64,000 bases of DNA, taken from Numida meleagris (Eukaryota; Chordata; Aves; Galliformes; Numididae). Position 1 is the first letter of the stretch. Every line of letters starts with the position of its first letter. The stretch is taken from NCBI RefSeq assembly GCF_002078875.1, contig NC_034409.1:61405874-61469873 (forward strand). The letters are read 5' to 3'. This document shows, one piece after another, positions 28,468 through 40,185 of the stretch. A program made the translations under genes and the position numbers. Below the pieces are notes generated by a model. It saw only the letters and a list, made by a program, of their open reading frames with translations, was not told the origin of the DNA and searched no databases.

Positions 28468-28884
28468 CATATGCAGATGACTATCCAGGCTCTTCAAGAT
28501 GAACTTCGGATCCAGCGGGACCTGAACCAACTGTTCCAGCAGGACAGCAGCTCTAGAACCAGCGAGCCCTTTGTGGCAGAGCTCACAGAGGAAAACTTTC
28601 AGCGGCTTCACACAGAGCATGAGCGCCAGGCCAAGGAACTCTTTCTCCTACGTAAAACCTTAGAAGAGATGGAACTGCGCATTGAGACACAGAAACAGAC
28701 CTTAAATGCACGCGATGAGTCCATCAAAAAGCTGCTGGAGATGCTGCAGAGTAAAGGTCTGTCAGCAAAAGCCACTGAGGAAGATCACGAAAGAACAAGA
28801 CGGTTGGCTGAGGCAGAGATGCATGTACACCACTTGGAGAGCCTTCTCGAACAGAAGGAGAAAGAAAACAACATGCTGAGAGAG
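28468..28884 (+). CDS. ERC1: ERC1 exon A (coiled coil, 139 codons)
   Basis: The exon is preceded by a good acceptor (TTATTCTTTTAG) and followed by the donor GAG|GTATGT; it is phase 0 at both ends. It starts HMQMTIQALQDELRIQRDLN and ends EKENNMLRE, all ERC1-like. The ATG at 28471 is internal and not a start, since in mammals the preceding coding exon (about the first 220 residues) ends just before this His. The product is charged and heptad-rich (the ETQKQTLNARDESIKKLLEM segment is nearly invariant in the family), with no catalytic motif. It forms part of the N-terminal coiled coil, which in mammals includes liprin-alpha-binding sequence. Differences from the mammalian sequence I remember are few, for example SRTSEPFVAE for SRTGEPCVAE. 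The open frame runs past the donor to 28986, but that extension is intronic. Confidence 0.97.
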
Positions 28885-30833
28885 GTATGTGACCAAGCTC
28901 TGGATTCAACTCTGATCTTAATGCCTAGTTCTCCACCTCCTCTCCATTTCATATTTTCATGGAAAGAATTTTCCATCCTTCTATGACCTGTATTTTACAT
29001 TGCAGATTTAACAGAATTTGTCCCTTTCTTAAAATTTCTTTCTGTCTTTCTTGCATGTGGTTTCGGGGGTGTTGTACCTTATGTCCCACTTTCCCCATCA
29101 CCCCAGTGTTATATTCTGGAGATGAATCATTACATGGTCTGTAAAATGTATTCCTCCATTCCGTTTTGGTTTGAGAGAAAGTAGCTACCTGTATTTAGGA
29201 GAGAGCTGAGAGAAATCTTTGCAGGAGTAATGGATGATTGCTCTAGGGTTTCCATGGAAACAGTTGTCTTGCTGAGAAGGGTATTTGATAAAACTATTAG
29301 CTGCCCTGGATGCACAGCCAAAAAAAAGATTACTTAAAGGGACACTGCTGCAAACATTGCAAACCTTTTCCCCACCCCTCTGAAAACAGAAAAAATATTA
29401 TATCTGTTTCATAGCATAGGAGTATGATGGCAGGCATTCTACACTACTAACTATCCAAAATTAATTACAACAAATTTTAGGCTACAGATAATATGAGTAT
29501 CTTGGAAAAATAAAGGAAAATAAATGAGTTGTGTTGTAGCCAGTGTCATTAAATTCCTTGACATTAAGTGCATTTTCCAATTCTAGTCAACCAGCCTTCT
29601 AAAGTATTCTGATATTAACTTCTAAATGGCTAGTAATTCAGTATGTGCTGTGTATGTATTTACTAATGATAAGATTTTCTGTAAAGATTGTTTAATATTC
29701 CTCTCTGGATTGAATGCGTGAATTGATAACTATATGTGTATGTGCAACGTTTGTGTGAATCTAATGGCTTGTTTTATGCATTTATGTGGTTCAACAGATT
29801 TTTGAAGCTAGACATACTACAACAGTAAGCCCCCTCTCAAAAAAAACATGGAAGTGAGGTCTTGCAAAGAGATTTTTGAAATGAACATTTGCAGCAAATA
29901 AATACCTCCTTGTACCTCTTACTTATGTTTTCCATTGCCCAATCCATTGTACTTGTGCTCTTGTAAGCATTTATATAAGAAAGCAAGAGCTCGTTGCATT
30001 TCTGAGCCAGATTTAGGCCAGATTTATTTTTTTTAGAGCAGTAATCTCTTGAGTGTCTGAAGTGAAGATAATATGATTCCAGAGTTTCTACACAACGATT
30101 TTTCCTTTATTTAGCGACCAATGATAATTCTGTTCCAATTCTTGTATCTATTTCAGGAAGAGCCCCAAATGGCTTCCATTTGTTTCTGTTTTAAGTCCAG
30201 CAACTTAAATGAAAAGCTGGCAGGAACTGTGTAATTTTTTAGGAATGCAGTTTCTTTTGTTTCTGTGTAATGATGAGTAGGTGTTGAGAGAGAAGAATTC
30301 TTGCTTCATTCTCAAATGTCTGGAAATCATCAATCATTTAAATCTTAGCATTTACGCTAAAAGATTTCCTGGAGAAGGTAGAAATGGCTATTGATTTTGA
30401 AAGTGCAAATGCTGTTTATCTAACGTATTTTGAAACTAATTGCTCTTTGCTGCCAACCTCCTCCTAATGCACCGAGAAGGATAAAGTGGGTATGCTGTAA
30501 CTAGTAGCTCAAGCTATTGATACACTGTGGAATCCAGCCTTAAAGCTGAGCACCACAGTAGCCTCAGAAACACGGTGTCATGTGAGAGATGCCAAACTAT
30601 CTCTGTATGGAATTGACCATGCTGACTGAACTCAGGCTTGTTAGTGCAAATCTCATGCGTGGAAGTCCAGAAGGCTGGAGAAAATCAGGGGACATGGCAA
30701 AGCTGTAGCTGACTGCATCTGAGCCAAGGTTGCTAGCTCAGGCTAGTAGAATCTGACAAGCACACTTAAAGACAGAACTTTGTTCTTGGGCACAAAGTTG
30801 CTCTGCCCTACAGGATCTGGTTCAGAGGTGCTG

Positions 30834-32320
30834 TCACAGAATCCTTAGAGTTGGAAGGGACTCTTAAAGGTCATCTAGTTCAACTCCCCTGTGATGAACA
30901 GGGACATCCACAGCTAGATCAGGTTGCTCAGAGCATGATCCAGCCTGACCTTGAGTGTCTCCAGGGACAGAGCTTCCACATCTCTGGGCAGCCTATTCCA
31001 GTGCCTCACCACCATCCCTGTAAAAGACTTTTTCCTTATATCTGACCTAAATCTACCCTTTTTTTAGTTTGAGACCATTTCTCTTTGTCCTATCATCTCA
31101 GACCTTGCTAAAGAGTCTGTCCCCTTCTTTGTTGTAGCTCCCCTCTAGATATTGAAAGGGCGCTATCAGGTCACCTCAAGGCCTTCTCTTCTCCAGGCTG
31201 AACAGCCCAAGCTCTCTCAGCCTGTCCTCACAGGCGAAGTGTTCCATCCCTGAACATGCACTAACAGGTCTATTCCTCTCCTGTACTGAGGACTCCACAT
31301 CTGGACGCAGTACTCCAGGTGAGGCCTCACCAGGGCAGAGCAGGGGGTCAGGATCACTTCCCTCACCTGCTGGCCATGCTTCTTTGGATGCAGCCCAGGA
31401 TATGGTTGGCTTTCTGAGCCGTGAGGGCACATTACTGGCTCATGGCCAGCTTCCATCCACCAGTACCCTCAGGTCCTTTTCTGCAGGGCTGTGCTCCATC
31501 CATTCATTCCCCAGCTTGTATTGGTAGTGGGAATTGCCACAATCCAGGTGCAAGACCTTGCAGATGACTTTGTTGAACCTCATGAGGTACTCCTGGGCCC
31601 ACTGCTGAGGTCTGTGTAGGACCCTCTGGATGGCATCCCTTCCCTCAGGTGTATCCACTATGCGGTACAGCTTGGTGTCATCTGCAAACTTGCTGAGGGT
31701 GCACTCAATCTCACTGTTGACGTCATTGTTGAAGATATTAAACAGTCCCAGCATTGACCCCTGGGGGGATGCCACTTGTCACTGATCTCCATCCAGACAT
31801 TGACCCATTGATCACCACTCTCTGGGTTCAGTGCTGCAGCCAGTTCCTCGTTCATCAAACAGTGCTCCCGTCAAATCCGTATCTTTCCGATTTGGAGAGA
31901 AGGATGTTGTGGGGTACCATGTTAAAGGCCTTACTGAACTCCAGGTAGATGACATCAGTGGCTCTTCCCTTGTCCATTGATGCAGTGACACCATTATAGA
32001 AGCCCACTAGGTTGGTCAGGCAGGACTTGCCCTTGGTGAAGCCATGCTGGTTCTCCCGTATCACCTCCCTGTCTTCCATGTACCTTAGCATAGCTTCCAG
32101 GAGGATCTGCTCTATGATCTTTCCCAGCACAGAGGTGAGACTGACAGGTCGGTAGTTCCTGGGTCATCCTTTTTACCATTATGAAAAATGAGTATGATGT
32201 TGTCTTTTTTCCAGTCACTAGAGACTTCACCTGACTGCATGACTTTTCAAGTACCTCTGTCACTGCACCACACTTGTGTGGAGAGTGGTCCCTGTGCAGA
32301 TCCTCTAAGATGTGTCCACA
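30834..32320 (-). mobile_element. CR1 LINE, 5'-truncated, about 1.5 kb with decayed ORF2
   Basis: The plus strand begins with a CACAGAATC-type CR1 terminus followed by 'ttggaagggactcttaaagg'. On the minus strand, reverse-transcriptase pieces can be read in order: [15 protein letters not shown] and YLEFSKAFN (from a canonical YLDFSKAFD) within 31855-32130, then FADDTKL (the catalytic-box region) within 31440-31775, then the C-terminal [11 protein letters not shown] and [10 protein letters not shown] blocks at 31176-31460. These pieces lie in different frames, so several indels have broken ORF2. The element stops around 32290-32330, so the upstream part of ORF2 and ORF1 are missing. It is inactive and antisense to ERC1. 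Confidence 0.92.
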
Positions 32321-32490
32321 TCACCCTCCTAACCTAATCTTCTATTAGGTATTTATCTGTATTTCCACATTTTTAGGTTATTTTAGCCCTTGGCTACCTC
32401 GAATACTAACTGCGCAATTTTTTGAACTGCCTTGAAGAAAACTGTCTACTTAATTGGTTGCTCTATAACTGGTATACCCAGTACCTGGAG

Positions 32491-32550
32491 ACATAGAATC
32501 ATAGAATTGCTCAGGTTGGAAGAGGCCTTCAAGATCGTACTAAACTCTTC
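32491..32550 (-). mobile_element. CR1 LINE extreme 3' tip
   Basis: The plus strand shows two tandem terminal units (CATAGAATCATAGAAT) followed by 'gctcaggttggaagaggcct' and 'tcaagatcgta'. This is the last 60 or so bases of a CR1 in minus orientation. It lies only about 170 bp beyond the end of the larger minus-strand CR1. It may be an independent, very short insertion rather than a piece of that copy, because it carries its own 3' terminus. Confidence 0.8.
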
Positions 32551-33299
32551 TTCAATGCTATTAAAGGAAGCAGTAATATTGCAAATGGATTTGCATGAGC
32601 TGTGAGAATACTTCATATTCTAACACATCAGAGAAGCTGAGAGAAACTTCCCTAGCAATTTTGACCATCTTAGCCAAAGTGCGTTCTGAGATGTCAGAAT
32701 TCATGGTCACTATTTCTAAGTGCATTACACTTTTGTTAAAGATATTTGCTAGGAATAATAATAAAAGTCTAAATTCTGAAGGAAAAGATATCACTTTATT
32801 TTTCAGCTACAAGATTACTTGTAATGCAAAAGGTGATGTTGATGCTGAAGGATATCAGATGGCATTTCAGATGGTGCAGGTGCAGTGGCCAGCAATCTGA
32901 CCTTAAAAAGTAAACATAAATTAATTGGTTTCTTCTATTACTGTGATTGAACTAAAGATTGCACTAATTTCCAAAGGAAGGTAAGTTTTTAACAGAAGCA
33001 CAAGTCTGAGCTCTACATTTATAACTGCAGAAAAGCTGACCAAGGATCCCTTTGATTCAGGCCATACACAGACACGTAGGAAAGGGTAAGAACAGGACAA
33101 ATGTGATATTTCGCTGTAATATTGTCGCATGTTCCAAATTACTTACAGCTCAGGAGTTTCCTGATCTTCTTGTGATTTGTTAGTTTAGTAATTTCCATGG
33201 ATCTGCCATGCAAGTCCTTACTCAGTGTCTTGTCCAGCCCATGTAAACTTTTGCAGCTGTGGCATCATCTTGTTAGTGGTTCTGCAGGCCTGTTGTCTG

Positions 33300-33545
33300 C
33301 AATGGGAAGAACATACCTCTTTTCTTTTGGGTTTGAACCTGTCTCCCAGTATCTCCTTGATGACCTCTTATTCTTGCACTGGAAGACAAAGTGAACAGGT
33401 GACCACTACTGGGACTGCTGTGCCAACTGTGATTTTAGATTTCTGTCACATCCTTCCTATGTTCTCTCCTTTTGCAGGCTGAAAAGTCATTTGCTTTTTA
33501 GGTGTGCCTCATATGTAAGATATTACACATCTTTGATAATATCCC
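33300..33545 (-). mobile_element. possible ancient CR1/L3-like LINE relic
   Basis: The plus strand contains phrases resembling antisense tails of old amniote CR1/L3-type LINEs: 'tctccttgatgacctcttat', 'ttcttgcactggaagacaaa', 'atttctgtcacatccttcct', then 'gcaggctgaaaagtcatttg' and 'ttaggtgtgcctcatatgta'. The order matches what I remember of such consensus sequences. The copy is heavily diverged, has no intact frame and differs from the bird-specific CR1 families nearby. The family name is uncertain because no repeat library could be consulted. Confidence 0.45.
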
Positions 33546-33968
33546 AGAGCGCTCTCTCAGTTTATTTTTCAGGTTATGAAATGGATTCTCCTGTAGATAG
33601 TGTTATTGATGTATCTCTGTCAGTTTGACCCTGTTGGACTTTCCTCAAATGTTTTCCTGAGTAATGGGCATCTCAAATAATCTTTCCGTACTACTTCATA
33701 GGAAAGATCCGGTAGCCAGCATAATGTAGGATGTGTTTGGCAATGCACTGATACAGAGGACAGTCTCTCTTGAACACAAAAAATGAAAAATTATATGGAT
33801 CTGCGTGCAGTGACTTCTGCAGATGTCAGTGTGATTGCATCACATTCCACATTCCTCCACTGCAGAAAACAAGCTTAAGCTTCATAGCATTTAAAAAGAA
33901 GTCTGCTATTTTGAATACCCCTTCTTAAGTCTTACTGAGAATTATTCATATTACTGTTGGTATTCTAG

Positions 33969-34055
33969 GCCAAACTTTCAGAAACAAGATTATTATCATA
34001 CCAGCAAGAAATACTTGATGAAATCCAGCAGCTAAACTTACAACTTCCAGAATAA
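33969..34055 (+). other. candidate alternative ERC1 terminal exon (speculative)
   Basis: An acceptor-like TTGGTATTCTAG is followed by 28 sense codons and TAA. The predicted peptide is rich in Leu, Gln and Glu (AKLSETRLLSYQQEILDE, then IQQLNLQLPE), as expected for coiled coil. The frame is phase 0, so splicing from exon A (…NNMLRE) would read straight into it and end the protein. An AATAAA lies at 34453-34458, about 400 bp downstream. AT-rich introns produce such short frames by chance, and no mammalian ERC1 isoform of this kind is known to me. This is a hypothesis, not an annotated exon. Confidence 0.2.
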
Positions 34056-37000
34056 CTCTTGAGTGACATTAACTGCCATTACATTGTTCCAAACTCACCT
34101 GCTGCAGAATTATCAGTGGTGGCAGTTGACAGCACATAGCTCTAAAGATAACAAGGCTTGCTGTGCTCTTTTTAACATCCTTCCCACTTCTTCCAAAATG
34201 CTAGATGAACTGGGTGGAAATACATTTTTCTCCACTATGCACAGTAATAGATACACAAAATAGCATAGCTGTGATTGTATCCACACCTGGTGTTATAGAG
34301 TACTGTGGTCAAGATACTTCATAAGGACAGTCCAACATCATTACACCAACTTGATTAAGCCTTTCTCTTTTGAATTCTTCATTACCAACTGTCTTTAGGA
34401 ACATACGTGTCTGAACAAAGACCCAAGATTATACACTAATAGTGTCACAGTCAATAAAGAGGTAACTTCTTGAGAGTTTTTGGAGAGGAAAAAAACTAGG
34501 CCAAATTTCCCATCTGCCTAGAAGGAAGGATAAAAACAGAACCATCTGTATTTGTTCTACCAGCGGGAACAAAAATAAGCTGCTCAGTGTATATTATTGT
34601 CAGATACAGTAAACTTCAGCAATGTTGTCCCATTTTCTTACTTCTTCACTAGGGATATCGGCACAGACCTTACAACAGTGGTTAATCTGATAACTGTTTG
34701 TCTCTGGATTGTTACTGCGCATGTATACAGTACAAGCCAAATGTATCTTTGCAATGGCATGTACTAACTGGAATATCCAGAATATACTGACGCATCACTG
34801 TATTCCTTGTGCCCACGTAGGGATACCTTCGGATGATGTCTCCTCTCCTGAGAACTGAGGAGGATGTATGAGGGGAAGTTCCCAAATGTATTTTCCTCTT
34901 CTCATTGGCCAATGTGTTTGTGGGTATCTTCCCGTTACTCCTCTGAAGCCTTTAATCCTATAATGTTTTGTATAACATGCATTCAGAGTCCTGATAACAC
35001 ACTGCCCTGACCTTTGGCTTTTCCTGAAAAGATGTGGAAGTCGTGTACAGTGCTAGCTTCTCTTCCTCTGTGAAAATTCTAGAACATACTTACAGTGAAG
35101 GATATGTGTGCCCTACAAGTGACTTGGGTCAGACTGACTTCCTGTCTAAGAGGCTCCTTGAAGTTAAATGGTGATCCATTGGTGAACCTTGGTATTCTCC
35201 TGGGGGAAGGGAGTTGGCTCAAATGTTGAGGCCAAGTGGACGTTGGAGGGGAGGTGGGGTGGTGTTTATTGAGATGCCAGTGTAGAGATGAGAGTGGCAA
35301 CGTACTTCATTATACAGAAGGAAACAGCTGTTTGACCTGACAGACAAAAATTAGAAAACATACAAAAGAAATCTGAGCTGTTATTCCAGGCCTGCTCTTT
35401 TAATACAACCAAGTGCAGAACTGAATTAAGGAGTTAGGAATACAGTGCTTAACAGATGGTGGTTCTGTATGTAAAGCAATCACTGAAATGGATTGTTCAT
35501 AGGGGCACTCATTTAAAATGAGCTTAAGGAAAGAGGTTATGGCAGAAAAAGCTATTATTTGTTTTCATCTTCACTGTGTGTTGAAATGGCAAGCAAACAA
35601 AGTCCTGTTTGTGAACTGTATTACAGTTATCTAGCATGGCCTTATTACAAGGAATGATCCTTATTTGTGGCTATTTTTAATCAAACAGTGCTTACTTTAT
35701 TATAGGAACTAACACAAAATTTCTGTGATTACCCATTCTGGCATCTCCACTGCTCCAGAAAGCAGAGGCACAAGGCTACAACATAGATGTAGTTGACTTA
35801 GCTTTACATTATCTGATTTGATACTGAGACACCAAAACAGGAGCAGCATGGAGCTCCATGAGAAGGGTAAGCTGTGCCATCTAAACATGCCATCAGAGTA
35901 CTGCTGAAGAGTGATGTTGCCGTTTTATAATGCTCCATGAAAAGAAAGGTTGTTTGCCTTATCTGAGTGGATTTTAATTAACTGTGACAAGTTTTGCAAA
36001 GAAGTTCTTTTTCCATGCATGTGTTAAAATTCTTACCCTTTTCTGCTCCAGGCTCGGAAGGATTTAGAAATTTTAATTAGAGCAATTAGAGTTATCTCAA
36101 AGAACGCTTTTGTCCTGTTCCAAGATTTTGCAACATAAATAAGACACACTTTTCGAGAGAGGTTTGCAGTAGTATATAGACTGGTTCAGTAACTGGAACT
36201 CTCATACCATTGCGGTATGGGACATCTTTCTAATGAGTTAAGTAAAATTCCTGCTTTGTTCTGCTGCTGCATCATTCTGTTAGCCTTTCAGAAGAGGTTA
36301 GCAGGAAGAAACAATTTAAATCAAAATAATTTGAATTGTTCAGATGTTGGTTAGAATCACTTGATTTCTCTAGAAATAGCTTTCAAACATATTTAGATTT
36401 TGTAGAATGAAAATTGAAAATTTGGGCTATTGCAACTTGAGAGCAAAATGTATAAAGGACATTTTATACATTTATTTTTTCTTTACTACTCTTACAGTTT
36501 GGAAAGTCTTCTGTGACCTTTATAAAAGAATGTTTAAAGTTGTTATTTCCATCCTTCCTCAGTGCAGAGGTTGATTGCATGATAGTTCTTCTCAGAACTG
36601 ATGTTCAGCAAAAAAAAAAATAGGGTGAAAAATTCCATATTTGTTTTATGTCTTCACAGACTACAGAGAAATCATAAATGCCTTCTGATTATGATATGTC
36701 AAATTTCTGATACTTATGGAGTATAGGTAATTATTTAATTATGGGTAGGATTTAACTGGATAGAAAAAAGCAGAACTACAGTCACCTATGAGAGTGTCTG
36801 CTTGTTTTTTTTTTCCTTGTATAATAGTTATGATCTCATCAATATGAAATAATCCACAAAAATTTCAGTGTGCTTATTCATATGCTTCATATGCTTTAGC
36901 ATGGAGGGCTAAAATTAAAGAGATTTACAGCTTTTATTTTTTGGTGTATATTAAGCGCTAGTTTAAAAAAATACTGCTCTATTAATGGGGTACTTAAGCT

Positions 37001-37242
37001 TCAAATAAGTCTGTTTTTTTTGTATTTACGCAAGGAAAAATTTGTAACTAGTTCACTTTAGTACCTCTGTCCCCTTAAAGGGAGATTTTTAAAACCGTCC
37101 AAAACAATTACAATGACAGAAACCTGAGTAGGGTTTGTAAGTTTAAAATAATTAAGGTTTAATGTCTTTTGATATTTTGTTCTATTAGAAGGTTTTGCTT
37201 GTCGATATGTCTTACGTGACTTCATTTACCAATTACATCTTC

Positions 37243-38208
37243 AGAATCATAGAATGGCCTGGGTTGAAAAGGACCTCAAAGATCATCGAGTCTCAACCCC
37301 CCTGCTAAGTGCAGGGTCGCCAACCACTAGAGCAGGCTGCCCAGAGCCACGTCCAGCCTGGCCTTGAATGCCTCCAGGGACGGGGCGTCCACAACCTCCC
37401 TGGGCAACCTGTTCCAGTGCATCACCACCCTCTGTGTGAAAAACTTCCTTCTAATATCTAACCTAAATCTCCCCTGTCTCAGCTTAAAACCATTCCCCCT
37501 TGTCCTATCGCTATCTGCCCTCACAAACAATCAATCCCCCTCCTGTTTATACGCTCCCTTCAAGTATTGGAAGGCCACAATGAGGTCTCCCCAGAGCCTT
37601 CTCTTCTCCAAGCTAAACAAGCCCAGTTTCCTCAACCCTTCCTCATAGGAGAGGTGCTCCAGCCCTCTGATCATCTTGGTGGCCCTCCTCTGAACTCTTT
37701 CCAAGAGCTCCACGTCCTTCTTGTGCTGGGGGCGCCAGGCCTGGACACAGTACTCCAGATGGGGCCTCACAAGAGCTGAGTAGAGGGGGACCACCACCTC
37801 CCTCTCCCTGCTGACCACTCCTCTTTTAATGCAGCCCAGAAATAGTTGGCCTTCCGGGCTGCCAGCGCACACTGCTGGCTCGTGTCCAGCTTCTCGTCCA
37901 CCAGGACCCCCAAGTCCCTCTCTGCAGGGCTGTTTTCAAGTACTTCTTCCCCCAGGTTGTATAAATACCTGGGATTGCCCTGGCCCAAGTGCAGCACCCT
38001 GCACTTGGCCTTGTTGAACCTCATTAGGTTCTCGTGGGCCCACTTGTCCAGCCTGTCCAGGTCCGTCTGGATGGCTTCCCTTCCTTCCAATGTGTCGACT
38101 GCACCGCTCAGCTTGGTGTCATCTGCAAACGTGCTGAGGGTGCACTCGATTCCATCGTCTGTGTCATTGATAAAGACATTGAAGAGCTCCGGTCCCAGGA
38201 CTGAGCCT
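37243..38208 (-). mobile_element. CR1 LINE, 5'-truncated, relatively young
   Basis: The plus strand starts AGAATCATAGAATGG, the inverted CR1 terminus. On the minus strand, most of the C-terminal third of ORF2 is readable: [16 protein letters not shown] and [13 protein letters not shown] (37767-38090), then [16 protein letters not shown] and [16 protein letters not shown] (37531-37872), then [18 protein letters not shown] and [18 protein letters not shown] (37327-37530). Only one frameshift (in the 37767-37872 overlap) and one in-frame TGA (about 37531, in place of an expected Arg codon, likely CGA to TGA) interrupt this stretch. CR1 similarity ends at the 'ccaggactgagcc' sequence near 38208, marking 5' truncation. 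It is the best preserved repeat in the window but cannot be active. Confidence 0.93.
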
Positions 38209-39215
38209 ATTATCCTGCACCTTTCTTCAGTAGAGGTGATATTTGTGGAACCTTGATTCTGAAAACTTGAAGTTTTGTAGTATCAGAAAGTATAAAAGTA
38301 AAATTTGAAAATGCCCTTAGCAATTTGGAAGCTAATTCAAGAAACAAGTAGAAAATATATACTTGTTGCTCCTTAAATAAAAGAAAAAAAAGGGAGGAAT
38401 TAAGAATTCTTATCATATAAGTAAATAAAATTCTAAGCAAATAGGATTTTAATTTTTAATCAAATTTCCCTTCGCTTTTGAAATTCACACTTCTCTTGTC
38501 AGATTTCAATGCAATGACTTACTACTTAGAACTAATAGGTTAGTTTGAATTGGTCTCTCTCCTTTTTAATCTAATGCTGGAGTTTTATGGGATTTTGCTT
38601 TTAATTCCTGCTGATCTGGTCATAGAGATGAACTGGGTTGTGTGGTTTACTTTTCAGTTTGCCTTTGTAAAGAAATCTTGTGTGTCCTAGTATTTGAGTT
38701 CTTGGCTGGATGTTGAAATCACTGGTTGAATTATCAGAGAATTACAAAACATGGAGTTGAATAGCTAGGAGTAACTGAGCTTCAAAGCAACTGGCACCAT
38801 CTGTTATTCATTTGTGTGGAATTTCCAGCACATTTTTCAAATTTATGCTCATTATTAATACGATCGATTTATTTCTCAGGGAATCACATTGATTACGTTC
38901 ACAAATACAGGAAGTGAGACTAATTGGAAATGGAGAAGCAATTTATGAAGGAGCTACCTTGATTATTGGTTCCAAACTTCTGTAAATGTATTTTTAGTAA
39001 GAAAGCTCAGACAGTAATCAGATGTACTATAGATTATTTTTATTACATGTTCTGTTTTTTTTTTTTCAGTTCAGTTTTACTTGTTGCTGAAATAAAGGTT
39101 AACATTACAGTTTTTGATCAGTTTCTGAAAAATACTAATCGAAATCCTGAAAGTAAACAATTTTGATACTTCCGATCACTGTCTGGTCCCAATTAGTAGA
39201 AATGTTTGTATTCTG

Positions 39216-40185
39216 CAGAATTACAGAGTCAAGCAGGTTGAAAGAGTTCTTGAGAGGTCACTTCACGCAACCTCCTGCTCAATTTTGGCCTCTCCACTGA
39301 TGGGGATTTCACAGCCTCTCTGGGCTTCTCTTCCAGTGTGTGATTGCTCTCCTAATATTTTTTTTCCCATATTATAAATCAGAATTTATTCTGCTGCATC
39401 TCTTGCTGTTGACTCTCATACTTCTGCTGCACACTTCTGTTAAAAGTTTGTCTTCATCTTCTCTGCAGTGTCCGATTAGATAGCTTTAGACAGCACTAAA
39501 ATTCCCCCCAAGCCTTTTCTTTACAGCTGAGCAAACCCAGTGCTCTCATCCTATCCTCTGACGTCGTATGTTCTAGACACTGTCCATCTTGGTGACTGTC
39601 TGTTGGACTCTCCTCAGCTTTTCAATGTTGTCTTTGCACTGGGGAGTCTAGAATTGGGTACAATATTCCAGGAGTGGTCTTACAAGAGCCAGACAGTGAA
39701 ATAATTCCTTCCCTTGTCCTGGTGTATATATTCTTGGTAATACAGCCCAGGATGCAATTGCTGTCAGCAAGGACACGCTGTTGGCAACCAATTCATGTCT
39801 TCTCCAAACATCATATAATCTACAAACCTTCTGAAAGAGCCATCTATTCCATAATCTCGATTGTTAATAGAGGCACTGAGCAGTATCAGCCACAGTACTG
39901 GCCTCTGAGGGTTACTGGGAGTAAGCAGCTACCCACTGGACTTTATATTGCTGATCATTACATGCTGGACTGTCAGACTCAGACACTTTTCCATCTACCT
40001 TATAAACCATATATCCAGTCTGTTACTAATTTGGCTACAAGGATGCTTGCAAGCTATGTCAAAGACCTCAGTAAAATCAAGACATACAACATCTACCATT
40101 CACTGTTTGTCTACACAGCCAGCCATCTTGTTGTGGAGGAAAATCAAGTTAGGTACAGTTTGCCTTTCTACAGAATTGTAGATCC
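39216..40185 (-). mobile_element. old CR1 LINE fragment, about 1 kb
   Basis: The plus strand begins with a worn terminus (CAGAATTACAGAGTCAAGCA) and follows CR1 order: 'ttcacagcctctctgggctt', 'gagcaaacccagtgctctca', 'gcactggggagtctagaatt', 'caatattccaggagtggtct' and 'atacagcccaggatgcaatt'. It ends in the region antisense to the ORF2 segment around YLDFSKAFD ('aagacctcagtaaaatcaag', 'gtctacacagccagccatct'). Divergence is much greater than in the copy at 37.2 kb. A 180-codon plus-strand frame at 39674-40216 lies across it and is an antisense accident. Confidence 0.85.

Noticed and set aside
28471..28986. 171-residue ORF with its own ATG start as a complete small gene
   Set aside because: It is ERC1 exon A. 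The ATG follows an acceptor by 3 nt, and the reading beyond 28884 crosses a good GTATGT donor into intron.
32595..32900. Possible exon after TATTTTTCAG at about 32804
   Set aside because: The open frame downstream is not phase 0, so it cannot follow exon A in frame; in phase 0 a stop appears after five codons.
37238..38230. TCTTCAG at 37238-37244 and 38224-38230 as target-site duplication of the CR1
   Set aside because: It is only 7 bp, overlaps the element terminus on the left and stands about 15 bp from the truncation point on the right; CR1 usually lacks clear duplications.
37846..38256. 136-codon plus-strand frame as a gene
   Set aside because: It is the antisense of the CR1 ORF2 C-terminal region, running just past the element's truncation point.
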